From Puniceicoccaceae bacterium (GTDB taxonomy: Bacteria > Verrucomicrobiota > Verrucomicrobiia > Opitutales > Coraliomargaritaceae), in contig JAFMDL010000007.1 in assembly GCA_017857255.1 (NCBI GenBank), forward strand, positions 1 to 54,362: a DNA stretch of 54,362 bases, given 5' to 3'. Positions 20,430 through 31,426 of this stretch are shown piece after piece. The notes beneath the pieces are model-generated. The model made no database searches, was not told where the DNA came from, and saw only the letters and a program-made list of their open reading frames with translations. The position numbers and the translations under genes were made by a program. Each line of letters begins with the position of its first letter. Positions within the stretch are counted from its first letter, which is position 1.

Positions 20430-21416
20430 ATGAACTCAGCATTTACCATCATCGGTGTCGGCAGCCCAATAGTCGACGCAATCGCCCAAGTTCCAGACGA
20501 CTTCATCGAGCAAATTGATGGCGAAAAAGGAGGCATGGTACTGGTCGATGCGACGACCATCGATCGCCTGATTCATTCATTGCCTAAGCCACCGGTCAAA
20601 GCCCCTGGAGGTTCTGCCGGTAACACGCTCTTTACCCTCGCTCGCCTAGGCAACCACACTCGCTTCCTAGGCAAGACTGGCAACTGCTCTGAAGGCGAAT
20701 TTTATCGGCAACAATTCACCCACCTCGGCGGAGACAGCTCACGCTTCAAGATTGCCGAGCAAGCCAACGGTCAATGCCTCTCACTCGTCACACCTGATGG
20801 TGAGCGCACCATGCGCACAAACCTCGGCGCAGCGATGACCCTCGCGCCCGAGGAGATCTCTGCGGCCGACTTTGAAGGCTGTCAGCACGCGCACATCGAA
20901 GGCTATCTACTCTTCAACGAAGCGCTCATGATGCGGGTGCTTGACTCTGCCAAACAGGCTGGTTGCACCATAAGTCTCGACCTGGCTTCTTTTGAAGTGG
21001 TCCATGCCACCAGCAAAATTCTCCCAAAAATACTCGATGAGTATGTCGACATCGTCTTTGCCAACGAAGAAGAAGCCGAAGCCTTTACCGGCATCAAAGA
21101 AGATTACTCGGCAATGACCAAAGCACTTGCTGAATATTGCGCGATCGTTGCAGTCAAGGTCGGTGCACACGGCTCCTACATTGGGCATGCAGACACTGTC
21201 ACTCAAATCGAGCCCATGCATGCAGCTAAAGTAATCGACACCACAGGTGCAGGTGACCTGTGGGCAGCTGGATTCCTTCACGGCTGGTCACACCAACTCA
21301 GCCTCGCTCAAGCCGCAAAAATAGGTTCAATTCTCGGTGCGGCTGTCGTCCAAGAACAAGGCAGCGCATTACCTCAACACATTTGGGACGACGTCGTTAG
21401 CGCAATTCAGTCGTAA
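20430..21416 (+). CDS. PfkB-family carbohydrate/nucleoside kinase (adenosine-kinase-like)
   Basis: 328 residues. [17 protein letters not shown] at the start, then [16 protein letters not shown] (substrate binding), [22 protein letters not shown] (adenosine-kinase-like), [16 protein letters not shown], and the ATP site with catalytic Asp in [17 protein letters not shown]. Phosphorylates a nucleoside or sugar; adenosine kinase is favoured but not certain. Upstream of proA with only 42 nt between, so possibly co-transcribed. Confidence 0.92.
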   Translation: MNSAFTIIGVGSPIVDAIAQVPDDFIEQIDGEKGGMVLVDATTIDRLIHSLPKPPVKAPGGSAGNTLFTLARLGNHTRFLGKTGNCSEGEFYRQQFTHLGGDSSRFKIAEQANGQCLSLVTPDGERTMRTNLGAAMTLAPEEISAADFEGCQHAHIEGYLLFNEALMMRVLDSAKQAGCTISLDLASFEVVHATSKILPKILDEYVDIVFANEEEAEAFTGIKEDYSAMTKALAEYCAIVAVKVGAHGSYIGHADTVTQIEPMHAAKVIDTTGAGDLWAAGFLHGWSHQLSLAQAAKIGSILGAAVVQEQGSALPQHIWDDVVSAIQS

Positions 21417-21458
21417 TTTCTCCGTCTCTTTCGACACACCTACATCCTAATTTTCCAC

Positions 21459-22730
21459 ATGGACACTAATCAAATCACCATACTCATCGAAGACATCGCC
21501 AAGCGTGCTCGTGCCGCTTCGCTCGATCTGGCTACATTGTCGACAGACTCCAAAAATGCCTTCCTCGAACAACTGGCGGACGCACTCATTGCCCAAACCC
21601 AAATCATCATCGAAGCCAATGCACTCGACCTTGACGCAGCCGAAAAAAGCGGCCTCTCTGGCCCCATGCTGGAACGACTCAGCCTCACTGCAGAACGCAT
21701 CGAAGCGATGGCCCAAGGCGTGCGCCAAGTCGCCGCACTGCCTGATCCTGTCGGGGCGGAAATAGAGCGCCTCGCTCCGCCAAAAGGCTTCGACCTACGC
21801 AAGATCCGAGTGCCTATGGGTGTCATTGGCATCATCTATGAATCGCGACCAAATGTGACGATCGATTGCGCGATTCTGTGCCTCAAATCCGGCAACGCCT
21901 CGATTCTGCGCGGCGGTAAAGAAGCCTTTCACAGCAATATGAAGCTGGCTGAAATCATTCGCGGTGCACTCCAGGCATCTGGCATCAACGAAGATGCCGT
22001 GCAAGTCATCCCGACCACCGACCGAGCTGCTCTCAACGTTCTACTGAAGCAAGACGATACCATTCACTGCATCATTCCACGCGGCGGCGAGAGTTTGATT
22101 CGCTTCACTGTTGAAAATAGCCGCATTCCTGTAATCAAACATTACACAGGTGTCTGCTCAATTTATATTGATGCCGCGGCTGAGCCTGAAAAAGCGGAAT
22201 CGATCCTGATCAACGCCAAATGCCAGCGTCCCAGCGTCTGCAATGCTGCAGAAAATTTGATCGTACACCAAGGCGCAACTGCACAACTCCCGCAGCTTGC
22301 TAAAGCATTACACGATCGCGGCGTTGAGCTGCGCGTTGAGCCAAAAGCCAAAGCGATTCTCACTGGTACAGGTCTGCCTATTGTCGATGCCACTCCAGAA
22401 GACTTTGCGACGGAATACACGGACCTGATAATTTCGATCGCAGTCGTCGCTGATACCAAAGCAGCGATCGAGCTGATCAATGCCAACGGCTCTGGCCACA
22501 GCGACGCGATTGTGACCGAAGATGCTGAAGCAGCCCGCTTATTCCTCGCGGGAGTCGATGCCTCCACAGTGTACCACAATGCCTCGACCCGTTTCACAGA
22601 TGGTTTTGAATTTGGCCTCGGCGCAGAAATCGGTATCTCCACCGACCGCTTACATGCCCGCGGTCCCATGGGACTAAACGAGCTCTGCACCTATAAATAC
22701 GTGATCCACGGCCAGGGTGAGGTGCGTTAA
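21459..22730 (+). CDS. proA: Glutamate-5-semialdehyde dehydrogenase (gamma-glutamyl phosphate reductase)
   Basis: 423 residues from ATG 21459. Second step of proline synthesis: reduces glutamyl-5-phosphate with NADPH. Motifs: [47 protein letters not shown], and the catalytic Cys in [19 protein letters not shown]. Its end, [28 protein letters not shown], is characteristic of ProA. No proB is adjacent. Confidence 0.97.
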   Translation: MDTNQITILIEDIAKRARAASLDLATLSTDSKNAFLEQLADALIAQTQIIIEANALDLDAAEKSGLSGPMLERLSLTAERIEAMAQGVRQVAALPDPVGAEIERLAPPKGFDLRKIRVPMGVIGIIYESRPNVTIDCAILCLKSGNASILRGGKEAFHSNMKLAEIIRGALQASGINEDAVQVIPTTDRAALNVLLKQDDTIHCIIPRGGESLIRFTVENSRIPVIKHYTGVCSIYIDAAAEPEKAESILINAKCQRPSVCNAAENLIVHQGATAQLPQLAKALHDRGVELRVEPKAKAILTGTGLPIVDATPEDFATEYTDLIISIAVVADTKAAIELINANGSGHSDAIVTEDAEAARLFLAGVDASTVYHNASTRFTDGFEFGLGAEIGISTDRLHARGPMGLNELCTYKYVIHGQGEVR

Positions 22731-22770
22731 CTAAGAAGCAGTCGATCGCCTTAACTAGTTGGAGGAAAGT

Positions 22771-23946
22771 CTACAGCTGTGGATCGAGATATGGACTGCT
22801 CGGCTTGGCCTCAGCAACAGCCATCGCCTTTTCAGTCTTTAAGCGTAGCTGCCCACAAGCAGCATTGATATCGTGCCCCTTTTCACGACGAATCGTCACA
22901 GAGACACCACCTTTGCGCAGCACATCGACAAAAGCATCCTGGCGGCGGACGCTTGGACGCTTCCACTCTAGGCCTTCCACTTTGTTATAAGGAATACAAT
23001 TTACATGCGCATGCAGCTCGCGGGCGATTTTGGTCAACTCTTTAGCTTGATCGAGGCTGTCATTAATGTCCTCGATCATAATAAATTCGAGTGTGAGCAT
23101 GCGCCCATGCTTATCTTTAAACGCCTTCGCAGCAGGAATGAGTTCTTCCAGCGGATACTTCTTATTCACCGGCATGATTTGACTGCGCACCTCATTGGTC
23201 GCGCCATGCAGCGAGATTGCCAATCGCACAGCAACGCCCTCCTGCGCCAATTGCATAATTTTGGGAGCCAGCCCAGAAGTAGATACGGTAATGCGTCGTG
23301 CACCAAAATTGAGACCCCACTCGGCATTGAGAATCTTAATCGTCTGTACCAGCGTATCATAATTCGCCAAGGGCTCACCCATGCCCATAAACACAATGTT
23401 ATCAAAGGATGCGATTTCCTCTTTGGCCCGCTTCGTATGAGCATCTTCCATCTTACAAATATGCATCAACTGAGAAACGACCTCGGCTGCCATTAAGTTA
23501 CGCTTAAACCCAGCGAGCCCTGAAGCGCAAAATTTACAGCCATACGCACAGCCCACCTGAATCGACACGCACACCGTCTTACGTGAGTTTTCCTGACCCA
23601 CACCTGTCTGGGGAGCACGAATCAGCACCGTTTCAATTAACGATTTATCTTCCAACTCTAGTAAAAATTTCTGCGTCACATCATCTGAACGCTTATCTAG
23701 CAACGAATTTGTCGGATACAAAATATACTGCCCATCTAGCCATGTGCGAAAGGCCTTTGGCAGATTCGACATCGCATCCCATTTATCGACACGCTTCTTG
23801 TAGAGCCATTCCATGACCTGCTTACCTCGAAAACTAGGAAAACCCGCTTCTACAACGCGCTCTGTCAGACTTTCAAGTGTTTCGCCAAATAGGCTTGGTT
23901 TTTCAGGTGTAAATTTCACGAAAAGCGACCTTGCACGGATTTTCAA
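22771..23946 (-). CDS. rlmN: 23S rRNA (adenine-C2)-methyltransferase, also tRNA A37
   Basis: 391 residues, radical SAM enzyme. The cluster motif CxxxCxxC is GCAYGCKFCASG; GMGEPLANYDTLVQ and ITVSTSGLAPKI are family blocks. The N-terminal RFRGKQ-type segment is FPSFRGKQVMEWLYKK. The methyl-carrying Cys is probably in NAACGQLR near the C-terminus. The start is TTG 23946 with a GGAG-like site upstream; GTG 23922 is an alternative. Divergent from radC. Confidence 0.96.
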   Translation of the reverse strand: MKIRARSLFVKFTPEKPSLFGETLESLTERVVEAGFPSFRGKQVMEWLYKKRVDKWDAMSNLPKAFRTWLDGQYILYPTNSLLDKRSDDVTQKFLLELEDKSLIETVLIRAPQTGVGQENSRKTVCVSIQVGCAYGCKFCASGLAGFKRNLMAAEVVSQLMHICKMEDAHTKRAKEEIASFDNIVFMGMGEPLANYDTLVQTIKILNAEWGLNFGARRITVSTSGLAPKIMQLAQEGVAVRLAISLHGATNEVRSQIMPVNKKYPLEELIPAAKAFKDKHGRMLTLEFIMIEDINDSLDQAKELTKIARELHAHVNCIPYNKVEGLEWKRPSVRRQDAFVDVLRKGGVSVTIRREKGHDINAACGQLRLKTEKAMAVAEAKPSSPYLDPQL

Positions 23947-24021
23947 GAATCTCCATCGAAATCGATTCGCTCATTCTTGGTGATTGCTAAAACTAAAAAT
24001 CCTGCCATATTAAGTGAACAT

Positions 24022-24741
24022 ATGAGCACTTTACAAATATCCAGTCATAGGATTAAAGATATGGTGGTAAGCGATCGTCCGCAAGAGCGGCTCGAGCGCC
24101 ATGGGGCCGAGGCACTGAGTGATCGTGAAATTCTAGCAATGATTTTGCGTAGTGGTCCGAAGGGGGTCGACGTGCTTACCATGTCTGGGCAATTAATCGA
24201 CCAAGCCGGCTCACTCTCACGACTACTGCGCTGGTCCGCTGAAGATTTTCAAACCATTCATGGCATCGGTAAGGTGAAGTCGCTTCAACTGCTCGCAGTG
24301 ATGAGTTTTGCCAAGCGAATCTTACAAGAAGATCACACCCAAGAGACCCTATTTGACTCCCCTGAGGTAGTCGCCCGCCACTTTCGTACACTTATTGCTG
24401 GACTCGAAGTCGAAAAATTTTGGGTACTCTGCCTCGATCGTAAAAACCGTCTACTACGGCGTATTGAAGCCACCTCAGGTACGGCGACGTGTGCGTTGGT
24501 ACACCCTCGAGAAGTGTTCCGCGAAGCCATTCGGCTCAGCGCAGCCGCGATCATTGCGGTTCATAATCATCCCAGCGGAGACCCAGCCCCTAGTCGTGCT
24601 GATATCGTGGTTACACGTCAACTCAACGATGCGGCCAAAGTGATCGGCATCGATCTGCTTGATCATATTATAGTAGGTCAGCGCAACAAAGATCCGAAAG
24701 ATGTCGGCCTCTTTAGCTTCAATGATGCCGGCTTAATCTAA
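24022..24741 (+). CDS. radC: RadC/UPF0758 family JAB-domain protein
   Basis: 239 residues from ATG 24022. The N-terminal HhH-like part has [23 protein letters not shown] and [14 protein letters not shown]. The C-terminal MPN+/JAMM metal site is [14 protein letters not shown]. Historically called a DNA repair protein; the true role is unresolved. It converges with and overlaps the next gene by 4 nt. Confidence 0.95.
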   Translation: MSTLQISSHRIKDMVVSDRPQERLERHGAEALSDREILAMILRSGPKGVDVLTMSGQLIDQAGSLSRLLRWSAEDFQTIHGIGKVKSLQLLAVMSFAKRILQEDHTQETLFDSPEVVARHFRTLIAGLEVEKFWVLCLDRKNRLLRRIEATSGTATCALVHPREVFREAIRLSAAAIIAVHNHPSGDPAPSRADIVVTRQLNDAAKVIGIDLLDHIIVGQRNKDPKDVGLFSFNDAGLI

Positions 24742-25484
24742 CTGTGTGCCGCAGGCTTCTGCACGACCCAAAAACGGCAGTCGTCAGAAAATGCTGCCAC
24801 CTCGGTGGATTCGTGAGCGAGCTGCGAGCGCATAACCGTTGCCTCGATCCGAAAGCCCGTACGCTCTAACACTGCTTCCATCTCTGGCATAGAAGGCACA
24901 TGCATGTAATGGGCACCATCTGCCGTCATTTCAGTACGGTCTCCGAAATCATCTAGCTCGGCTGATTGCTCTGATTGCTGCCAGCGTCGCTCTTCTTGCG
25001 TCCAAAAGCTGCTGTGTGGTGAACGATCCCGATCGTGGGTCGTAAAAACAAACCAGCCCTCTGGACGGATCACCCGAAAGATCTCACTCAAGGCCCGTTC
25101 ACGACGCGATGCCTGGGGGATCTGCATTAATCCGTTAAAACCAAAAATCGCCCCATCAAACACATTGTCTTCAAACTCCAGATCCGCGGCATCGCACACG
25201 CGTAATGGAATATTATATTCCAACAATGTCGACAGATGCCGAGCGCGCTGAATCATGGGTTTTGAATAATCTGTCGCCATGATATGCTGATACCCCAACT
25301 CATGCAGGCCAAATGCAATACGCCCCGCACCACAACCAAGTTCGAGGATCGAATTCTGCGGCTGAAACACTCGGGAAAAAATCTTCTCTTCAGATTCCCA
25401 CAAGCCCACTTGTGTGCTGGCCAGTGCATAATGATCCACCACAGAATCAGCATCGAAATATTTAAGCACCGTCTCGCTATCCAT
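24738..25484 (-). CDS. Class I SAM-dependent methyltransferase
   Basis: About 248 residues from ATG 25484 ([20 protein letters not shown]). The SAM-binding glycine loop is [30 protein letters not shown] and [16 protein letters not shown] follow in the usual order. Substrate unknown. The frame extends to 25520, but the family-like sequence starts at 25484. Convergent with radC. Confidence 0.88.
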   Translation of the reverse strand: MDSETVLKYFDADSVVDHYALASTQVGLWESEEKIFSRVFQPQNSILELGCGAGRIAFGLHELGYQHIMATDYSKPMIQRARHLSTLLEYNIPLRVCDAADLEFEDNVFDGAIFGFNGLMQIPQASRRERALSEIFRVIRPEGWFVFTTHDRDRSPHSSFWTQEERRWQQSEQSAELDDFGDRTEMTADGAHYMHVPSMPEMEAVLERTGFRIEATVMRSQLAHESTEVAAFSDDCRFWVVQKPAAHS

Positions 25485-25640
25485 AGATCTAACAAACGAT
25501 AAAGGGGCGGCAATTAGCAACTTTTATCTTAACCTGTCTGAATCAAGGCGAACGCAACCCTTCGATACCTCCGAATTCTCCAAAAACTTATTCTAATGTT
25601 GAGAAGGCTGCGCGTGGCTCTCAACTCACTGCGGCCTCAC

Positions 25641-26573
25641 TTACCGTTTCACGCCACTCGCCAGTACGGTCTGAAAATTGGGGGCTTCCTCTTCACGAGC
25701 GACCACGTTGATTTCTACTTGGCTAAAGCCTGCTTCTTTTAAGAATTGATATAACGTGTTCTCTGAAAAACCCAACCAAACATCAGCATACAGCTCATGC
25801 GCTTGTTCAAATTGGTGCTCCAATAGATCGATAATAATCAATTGACCGCCGGACTTAAGGATGCGGGAGGCCTCACTGATCGCTTGTTGAGGGTGTTGCG
25901 CGTGGTGCAGGGCTTGACTGAGTAGCACAAGGTCAAATACCCCATCTTTTGATGGTACATTTTCGATGTCGCCCAATTTATAACTCAAATTGGTAAAGCC
26001 ATTTTTCTTTGCTAATTCACTACCAAACTCAACCATCTTTGGTGAATTATCCACACATACAACTTCGTCAGCTCGCCGTGCCAACAATTGAGAAAGTAAG
26101 CCCTCACCCGCGCCCAAATCTGCAATCTTAATCTTTGGTGTGAGGTGTAATAAGAAATGCCCAATCGCCTCCCAGCTCCGCCCTGGGCAATAGTTTTTTC
26201 CTAGGCGCCCTGCCACTGAGTTGAAATATTGCTCGGACTGCTGCTTACGCTTTTCCAAAATACGTTTCAAATTAGCAGTATCCTCTTGAATCTGACTGGT
26301 GCCCTCAACCGCGGTACAAGCGGCCTGCATCAGCACCTGTCCGTGCGTATCGAAGCGGCCGTTTAACGCATAAAAAGTCTTCTTACCTTCACGACGGTCA
26401 TGCACCAGCTCACCTTGCCGCAATAGCCCTAGGTGCGAGGATATACGTGATTGCCCCATATTCAGCACCTCTTGCAATTCTGCGACAGAAAGCTCTTCCT
26501 TCGTCAGTAATGAGAGAATGCGCACACGCGTCGAGTCCGCTAAAAGTTTTAAAATTTCCCAAGAATCAGCCAT
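25641..26573 (-). CDS. ArsR-type regulator fused to a SAM methyltransferase
   Basis: About 310 residues from ATG 26573 (MADSWEILKLLADSTRVRIL). Residues 1-80 are an ArsR winged helix (LSVAELQEVLNMGQSRISSHLGLL). After a linker comes a class I methyltransferase with ADLGAGEGLLSQLLARR and VLLSQALHHAQHPQQAISEASRILKSGG. Such fusions are often linked to methionine/SAM metabolism in other genomes, but nothing nearby supports that here. Upstream in-frame codons to 26627 are less likely. A 409-nt gap upstream should hold its promoter. Confidence 0.88.
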   Translation of the reverse strand: MADSWEILKLLADSTRVRILSLLTKEELSVAELQEVLNMGQSRISSHLGLLRQGELVHDRREGKKTFYALNGRFDTHGQVLMQAACTAVEGTSQIQEDTANLKRILEKRKQQSEQYFNSVAGRLGKNYCPGRSWEAIGHFLLHLTPKIKIADLGAGEGLLSQLLARRADEVVCVDNSPKMVEFGSELAKKNGFTNLSYKLGDIENVPSKDGVFDLVLLSQALHHAQHPQQAISEASRILKSGGQLIIIDLLEHQFEQAHELYADVWLGFSENTLYQFLKEAGFSQVEINVVAREEEAPNFQTVLASGVKR

Positions 26574-26982
26574 ATCTAAGCCGCTAATAATTATAGACTT
26601 CAACAAGATTGCGAGGGGATATTTCAATCGAAATGCGAAACTCCCTTAGGCAGGTTGCTTTAGAACACTAACAAAATAACAATACAATAATCGCAGATAG
26701 TCGCGTTTAAGTGAAATATTAATTAAATAAATGCCAAATTAGACCGGCAATAACGCTTAAAAAACATATGTAGGTGACGTAATTATTAAGGACATAGGGC
26801 AACGAAATGCGCGCGTACACAATCTGAAAAGAAGTGATCAGTCCCGTCAAATCGTGGCGACAACATACTTAATATGGACAGGCTTGCTCAAATTGAACCG
26901 AACAGGAACAAGCCCAACACCGACTCCAAGTACCCAGGTAATAATCGATCATATACCACGAAAAATTCTGCGGTCCTCGGAT
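26574..26982. other. Intergenic stretch between recN and the ArsR-methyltransferase gene
   Basis: 409 nt, AT-rich in its middle (26660-26800). It must carry the promoter of the leftward ArsR fusion. I saw no tRNA, terminator hairpin or coding sequence I would defend, and no SAH-riboswitch-like structure. Confidence 0.4.
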
Positions 26983-28641
26983 CTACGCAAGCAGTTCTTC
27001 AGCGTGGGCACGAGCAGAGTCAGAATGGCGATCTCCAAGCATACGGGCGAGCTCGCTTAGCCTGGATACACGACTCTCATGTATCGGACCGATGGATACA
27101 GTGGTCGAGTCTATATCCTGAGATTTAGTCACCACAAAATGATTCTGAGCAAGCGATGCAACTTGCGGCAAATGAGTTACACAAAGCACTTGATGTCGCC
27201 CAGCTAGGCGCGCCAACTCTGCGCCTACAGCCCGGCCAACTTCTCCTCCAACATTCGCATCAACCTCGTCGAAGACCAACAACGGAGTGTCATCTGCCTC
27301 CGCCAAAACAGTCTTTAGCGCCAGCATCACGCGCGCGGTCTCACCGCTAGAAGCGATCTTATTAAGTGGCAGTAGATCTTGCCCAGCATTGGGAGCAAAT
27401 AAGAATCGACAGCGACTGTCACCAAACTCTTGGAGCTCAGACTCCGTCAATAGCCCAATCTCCAAGCGTGCACGCTTAAAGCCCAATGCTTGTAGTAATG
27501 CGGCGGCTTTCTCCGCAAGTGTATTGGCCGCTTTTTCACGTGCCTTGCGAAGTTTTGCAGCACCTTTCCTCAACTCTTCTTCAAGCTCCGCAGCGGCGGC
27601 TCGTTTCGCTTTGAGTAGACCTTCAATATCTCCCTGTAACGCGAGTTTCTGCGCTAGCTCATCACGCTTCACAATGACCGCTTCAACACTGCCGCCATAT
27701 TTACGCCGCACTTCTTGCCACAAATTCATACGCTCTGTCGCCTCTTCGACAGCTTCAGGGTCAAAGTCGAAATCACTCGCAAGACGACCTGTCTCTTCAC
27801 CAAGATCCTGCATCTCGATCAGCAAGCTTCGCGCGCGCTCAAGCAATGGCATAGAATCCCCATCCACTGAAACTAAAGATTCATAGTGCCCAACGATTGT
27901 GCTTAATTGCTCACAGAGACCTTGATCACCTGATAACCCCTCAGAACAACCAGCAGCGAGCGTGACAAGCTCCTGCCCTCCTGCCATTCGGGTAAAATCG
28001 CGTTCCAAAGCTTCTATTGATGTTTCAGAAACATTTATACTATCGATCTTGTTAATCTGTTTACGCACAAACTCGATCTCATCTTGATCCAACTGTTCGC
28101 CAGTTTCGAATGATTCGATCTCTGTTAGTTCCGCCCGCCATTTAGTATAGCCTGATTGATACGTTGCGAGTAAATCGCCATTGCCAGCATACAGATCAAG
28201 CATCTCAAGCTGTCGACGCTCTTGAAACAGCTTTTGCGGTTCACCCGGCCCATGGAAATCAATCCACGCTTCCCCAAGACCCTGCAGTTGGGCAAGCGTC
28301 GCCATACTGCCATTGATTCGGATACGCGGCATCTTTTTACGATGTATACTGCGCTGCAGTAGTAGGACGCCCGCCTCACAGCGCGGCAACCCTGCAGCCT
28401 CCAGTAATACATCGATCTCCGCAGAGGCCTCGAAATACAACGCCGCCTCGACCTCCAGTTGATCCGTACCCTGACGAATCAAAGTCTTCTCAGTTCGCGC
28501 TCCTGAGAGCAATCCCAAGGCACCAAGCAACACACTCTTGCCGGCGCCAGTCTCACCAGTGACGGCGGTAAACCCGGTATCCAACTCGAGCGTCACTTCA
28601 TCGAGCAAAGCGAGGTTCTTAATTTTGAGATATTGTAACAT
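26983..28641 (-). CDS. recN: DNA repair protein RecN
   Basis: 552 residues, SMC-like. Walker A is GETGAGKSVLLGAL near the N-terminus; the long coiled-coil middle includes EELRKGAAKLRKAREKAANTLAEKA. The ABC signature region is IASSGETARVMLALKTVLAEADDTPLLVFDEVDANVGG and the H-loop is VLCVTHLPQVASLAQNHFVV. Acts at double-strand breaks. Followed 10 nt upstream by the YIP1-like gene in the same direction. Confidence 0.97.
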   Translation of the reverse strand: MLQYLKIKNLALLDEVTLELDTGFTAVTGETGAGKSVLLGALGLLSGARTEKTLIRQGTDQLEVEAALYFEASAEIDVLLEAAGLPRCEAGVLLLQRSIHRKKMPRIRINGSMATLAQLQGLGEAWIDFHGPGEPQKLFQERRQLEMLDLYAGNGDLLATYQSGYTKWRAELTEIESFETGEQLDQDEIEFVRKQINKIDSINVSETSIEALERDFTRMAGGQELVTLAAGCSEGLSGDQGLCEQLSTIVGHYESLVSVDGDSMPLLERARSLLIEMQDLGEETGRLASDFDFDPEAVEEATERMNLWQEVRRKYGGSVEAVIVKRDELAQKLALQGDIEGLLKAKRAAAAELEEELRKGAAKLRKAREKAANTLAEKAAALLQALGFKRARLEIGLLTESELQEFGDSRCRFLFAPNAGQDLLPLNKIASSGETARVMLALKTVLAEADDTPLLVFDEVDANVGGEVGRAVGAELARLAGRHQVLCVTHLPQVASLAQNHFVVTKSQDIDSTTVSIGPIHESRVSRLSELARMLGDRHSDSARAHAEELLA

Positions 28642-28650
28642 GGCAAATAA

Positions 28651-29220
28651 TTAAGCAGGAACCGCAAACAATTTGGCCAACAACTGAGCTAGCAAAGTTA
28701 GCGGAAAAAGGCTTACCAACACCGTGACGACCAAGCAAAGAAATGTTTTAAAAACACTCAGCCGCAAAGCAGCCGACAACGACAACAGAATGATCACGTA
28801 GCCATAGACAAAGATCGCAAAGAAAAATGGCGCATACCTGACGATTTGCTCTGCATCTACCTGCACCGCTAACATAAAGGATAATACCACCGATAGTAGC
28901 GTCCAGGGCAACAGACCAAACCCGAGTGCAGTGCGTGTCTCTTTCTGAGTCGTATCTGCGCCAAACCAGCGCCCAAAATTACGCGCCAACCAGCCGAACA
29001 AATACAAACCAATCACCCCAGCTAAACCACCAAGAACGAATGGCAAAGGACCTGGCTCCTCTTGTGCACGCACCGATTGACCACTTTGAACAGCACCAAA
29101 AAAAGCGGCAATCATCACCGCAGCCATCGTGTGCTGCCCACGATCGAGTAGCTCGCGCATTGCAGTGGACGGCTTGTACCAAAGCGTCAAAAGCGGGTTC
29201 TGTGTATTTTTAGTGCTCAT
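28651..29220 (-). CDS. YIP1-domain integral membrane protein
   Basis: About 189 residues from ATG 29220 (MSTKNTQNPLLTLWYKPSTAMRELLD). The opening W-x-x-P-x-x-x-x-R pattern and five hydrophobic helices (TMAAVMIAAFFGAVQSG, FVLGGLAGVIGLYLFGWL, LPWTLLSVVLSFMLAV and two C-terminal) match the YIP1 family. Function in bacteria unknown. Probably co-transcribed with recN. Confidence 0.82.
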   Translation of the reverse strand: MSTKNTQNPLLTLWYKPSTAMRELLDRGQHTMAAVMIAAFFGAVQSGQSVRAQEEPGPLPFVLGGLAGVIGLYLFGWLARNFGRWFGADTTQKETRTALGFGLLPWTLLSVVLSFMLAVQVDAEQIVRYAPFFFAIFVYGYVIILLSLSAALRLSVFKTFLCLVVTVLVSLFPLTLLAQLLAKLFAVPA

Positions 29221-29355
29221 ATGTCCAAGTACTTTCACTAACCACAAAGAATATTAAAGCGATATGCAAGTCTACGTCGATACAGAGAACGTATATTTTT
29301 AAACGTCTTTTGCTTTGCCTCTTTCCAGACATCCGCGAACCTCTGCCGACTTTAC

Positions 29356-31293
29356 ATGCTCACCTTCTCAAAACTCAGTAAAGGCTTCGGCCAAAAAACC
29401 CTATTTACCGACATCTCAATGCGAATTTTGCGCGGCGAGCGAATCGGTTTAGTAGGACCCAATGGTGCCGGTAAAACGACACTCTTTTCTATTATACTCG
29501 GTAACACTGAGTCCGATAGTGGAAAAGTGGAGCTCGATCGTGGCACAGTCATTGGCTTCCTGCCTCAAGAGAGTGCTCCAGCGGGTGATGAAACTGTGGC
29601 CGAACTAGCCACAGCAATTTCCCCTGAATTTGTCACTCTCTACAACACGCTACGCGAATTCTCTGACCCCGATACACCAGAGCACATTGATGCAATGCAG
29701 CAATTTATCGAACTCGATGGCTACACGCTCGAAGCCAAGGCCAAACGTATTCTCGCCGGCCTAGCCTTTCGCCCTGAGGATTTTGATAAGCCTGCACATA
29801 CATTAAGTGGCGGCTGGATTATGCGGGCGCACCTGGCACGCCTACTAGTCATGGAGCCAGACCTGCTGATGCTTGACGAGCCCACCAATCACCTTGATCT
29901 GGAAACACTCGGCTGGTTCCAAAGCCAACTGAAGAACTACTCAGGTGCAATTCTGACCATATCTCATGACCGCGAATTTCTAAATGGTATTTGTGATGGT
30001 ATTGTCGAAATCGCGCACGGACAACTACATCGCTACCACGGCAATTACGAGACCTACATCGTGCAAAAAGCCGAACGCGAAGCGCAACACCTCGCCGCAT
30101 ACAATAATCAACAGCGCGAGATTGCGCATCTAGAAGACTTTGTGCGGCGCTTTCGCGCCAAAGCTTCCAAGGCCTCGCAAGCTCAAGCTCGCATGAAGCA
30201 ACTCGAGAAGATGGAGCGAATCGCCCCGCCTGAAAGTGCAAGCGACACCATCTCTTTCAGCTTCCCTCAGCCCCAACGCAGCGGTCAACGCGTCGCTACC
30301 TTTGAAAATATTCAACAAGCCTACGGCGAGCACATCGTCTACACGGATCTCAGTCTGCTGATTGAGAAGCAACAACGCATTGTACTGGTGGGCCCCAATG
30401 GTGCCGGTAAATCAACACTGCTAAAAATCTTGGCAGGCAACATCCCGATTCAAGGCGGCACTCGCGAGCTCGGCCACAACGTGAGCGTCGGCTACTTCTC
30501 ACAACAACGCGTCGATGTGCTGGATGTCGAGCGCACCGTGATCGACGAAGCCATGGAACGCGTCGAAAGCGGGCTCAATGAACAAAGCGTGCGCGGCATT
30601 CTAGGCGCCTTTTTATTTCGCGGTGACGACGTCTTTAAGAAGGTCAAAGTACTAAGTGGTGGAGAAAAGAGCCGCCTAGCATTAGTTAAACTCCTACTCG
30701 CACCTCCCAACTTGCTATTATTGGACGAGCCAACCACACACCTCGATATGCCCAGCATCGATGCACTCATCAGCGCACTCAAACGCTACACAGGGACAGT
30801 CGTTTTTGTCAGCCACGATGTACACTTTATTAGGGCCATCGCAGAGCACACCATTCAGATCCAGGCTGGAACCACCACTAACTATGCGGGTGACTACGAC
30901 TACTATTTACGTAAATCAAACGCCAGTTCAGAGCAAAGCGGGCTAGTCGCAGGGATTAAAAATGCCCGCCCAGATTTTGAAAAAAAAACCGTCAATAAAC
31001 CTCAAGCGATCAGCGCTAAAGAGCGCCGACGCATCGACGCAGAAAAGCGTAAAGTCGAAGCAAAGGGCCGCAGAAGCTTAGAGAAACGCGTCGCGCTACT
31101 CGAGTCAGACATACTTGAGCTAGAACAAAAACAAACTGAAATCATAGCACTACTGGCAGATCCCGAATCTTATGCCGACAAAGAAAAAGCAAAGGAGCTC
31201 CAAATCCAATCCGCACGAACTTCAAAACGTCTACAGGAAAAAAATTATGAGTGGGAGAGGCTCGTAAGTGAATTGACCAACAATAACAGATAA
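29356..31293 (+). CDS. ABC-F family ATPase (Uup/YheS-like)
   Basis: 645 residues with two ABC domains and no membrane segment. Domain 1: GPNGAGKTTL, signature LSGGWIMRAHLARLL, Walker B LLMLDEPTNHLDLETLGW. Domain 2: GPNGAGKSTLLKIL, LSGGEKSRLALVKLL, LLLLDEPTTHLDMPSIDAL. The linker between them is charged and helical (RRFRAKASKASQAQARMKQLEKM), and the C-terminus is a coiled coil (residues about 560-640). ABC-F proteins act on the ribosome E site or in DNA transposition control; the exact subfamily is unassigned. Confidence 0.95.
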   Translation: MLTFSKLSKGFGQKTLFTDISMRILRGERIGLVGPNGAGKTTLFSIILGNTESDSGKVELDRGTVIGFLPQESAPAGDETVAELATAISPEFVTLYNTLREFSDPDTPEHIDAMQQFIELDGYTLEAKAKRILAGLAFRPEDFDKPAHTLSGGWIMRAHLARLLVMEPDLLMLDEPTNHLDLETLGWFQSQLKNYSGAILTISHDREFLNGICDGIVEIAHGQLHRYHGNYETYIVQKAEREAQHLAAYNNQQREIAHLEDFVRRFRAKASKASQAQARMKQLEKMERIAPPESASDTISFSFPQPQRSGQRVATFENIQQAYGEHIVYTDLSLLIEKQQRIVLVGPNGAGKSTLLKILAGNIPIQGGTRELGHNVSVGYFSQQRVDVLDVERTVIDEAMERVESGLNEQSVRGILGAFLFRGDDVFKKVKVLSGGEKSRLALVKLLLAPPNLLLLDEPTTHLDMPSIDALISALKRYTGTVVFVSHDVHFIRAIAEHTIQIQAGTTTNYAGDYDYYLRKSNASSEQSGLVAGIKNARPDFEKKTVNKPQAISAKERRRIDAEKRKVEAKGRRSLEKRVALLESDILELEQKQTEIIALLADPESYADKEKAKELQIQSARTSKRLQEKNYEWERLVSELTNNNR

Positions 31294-31426
31294 TTAAAAC
31301 TAAATAGTTATTATTATTTTTACATAAAAAACACATAATTTTGGCTTTTCGCTTTACATAACGCTCTTAAAGCAAGACTTTCGACTTTCTTAAGGTTTCC
31401 CCTAACCCAGTCTATTTCGACATATT

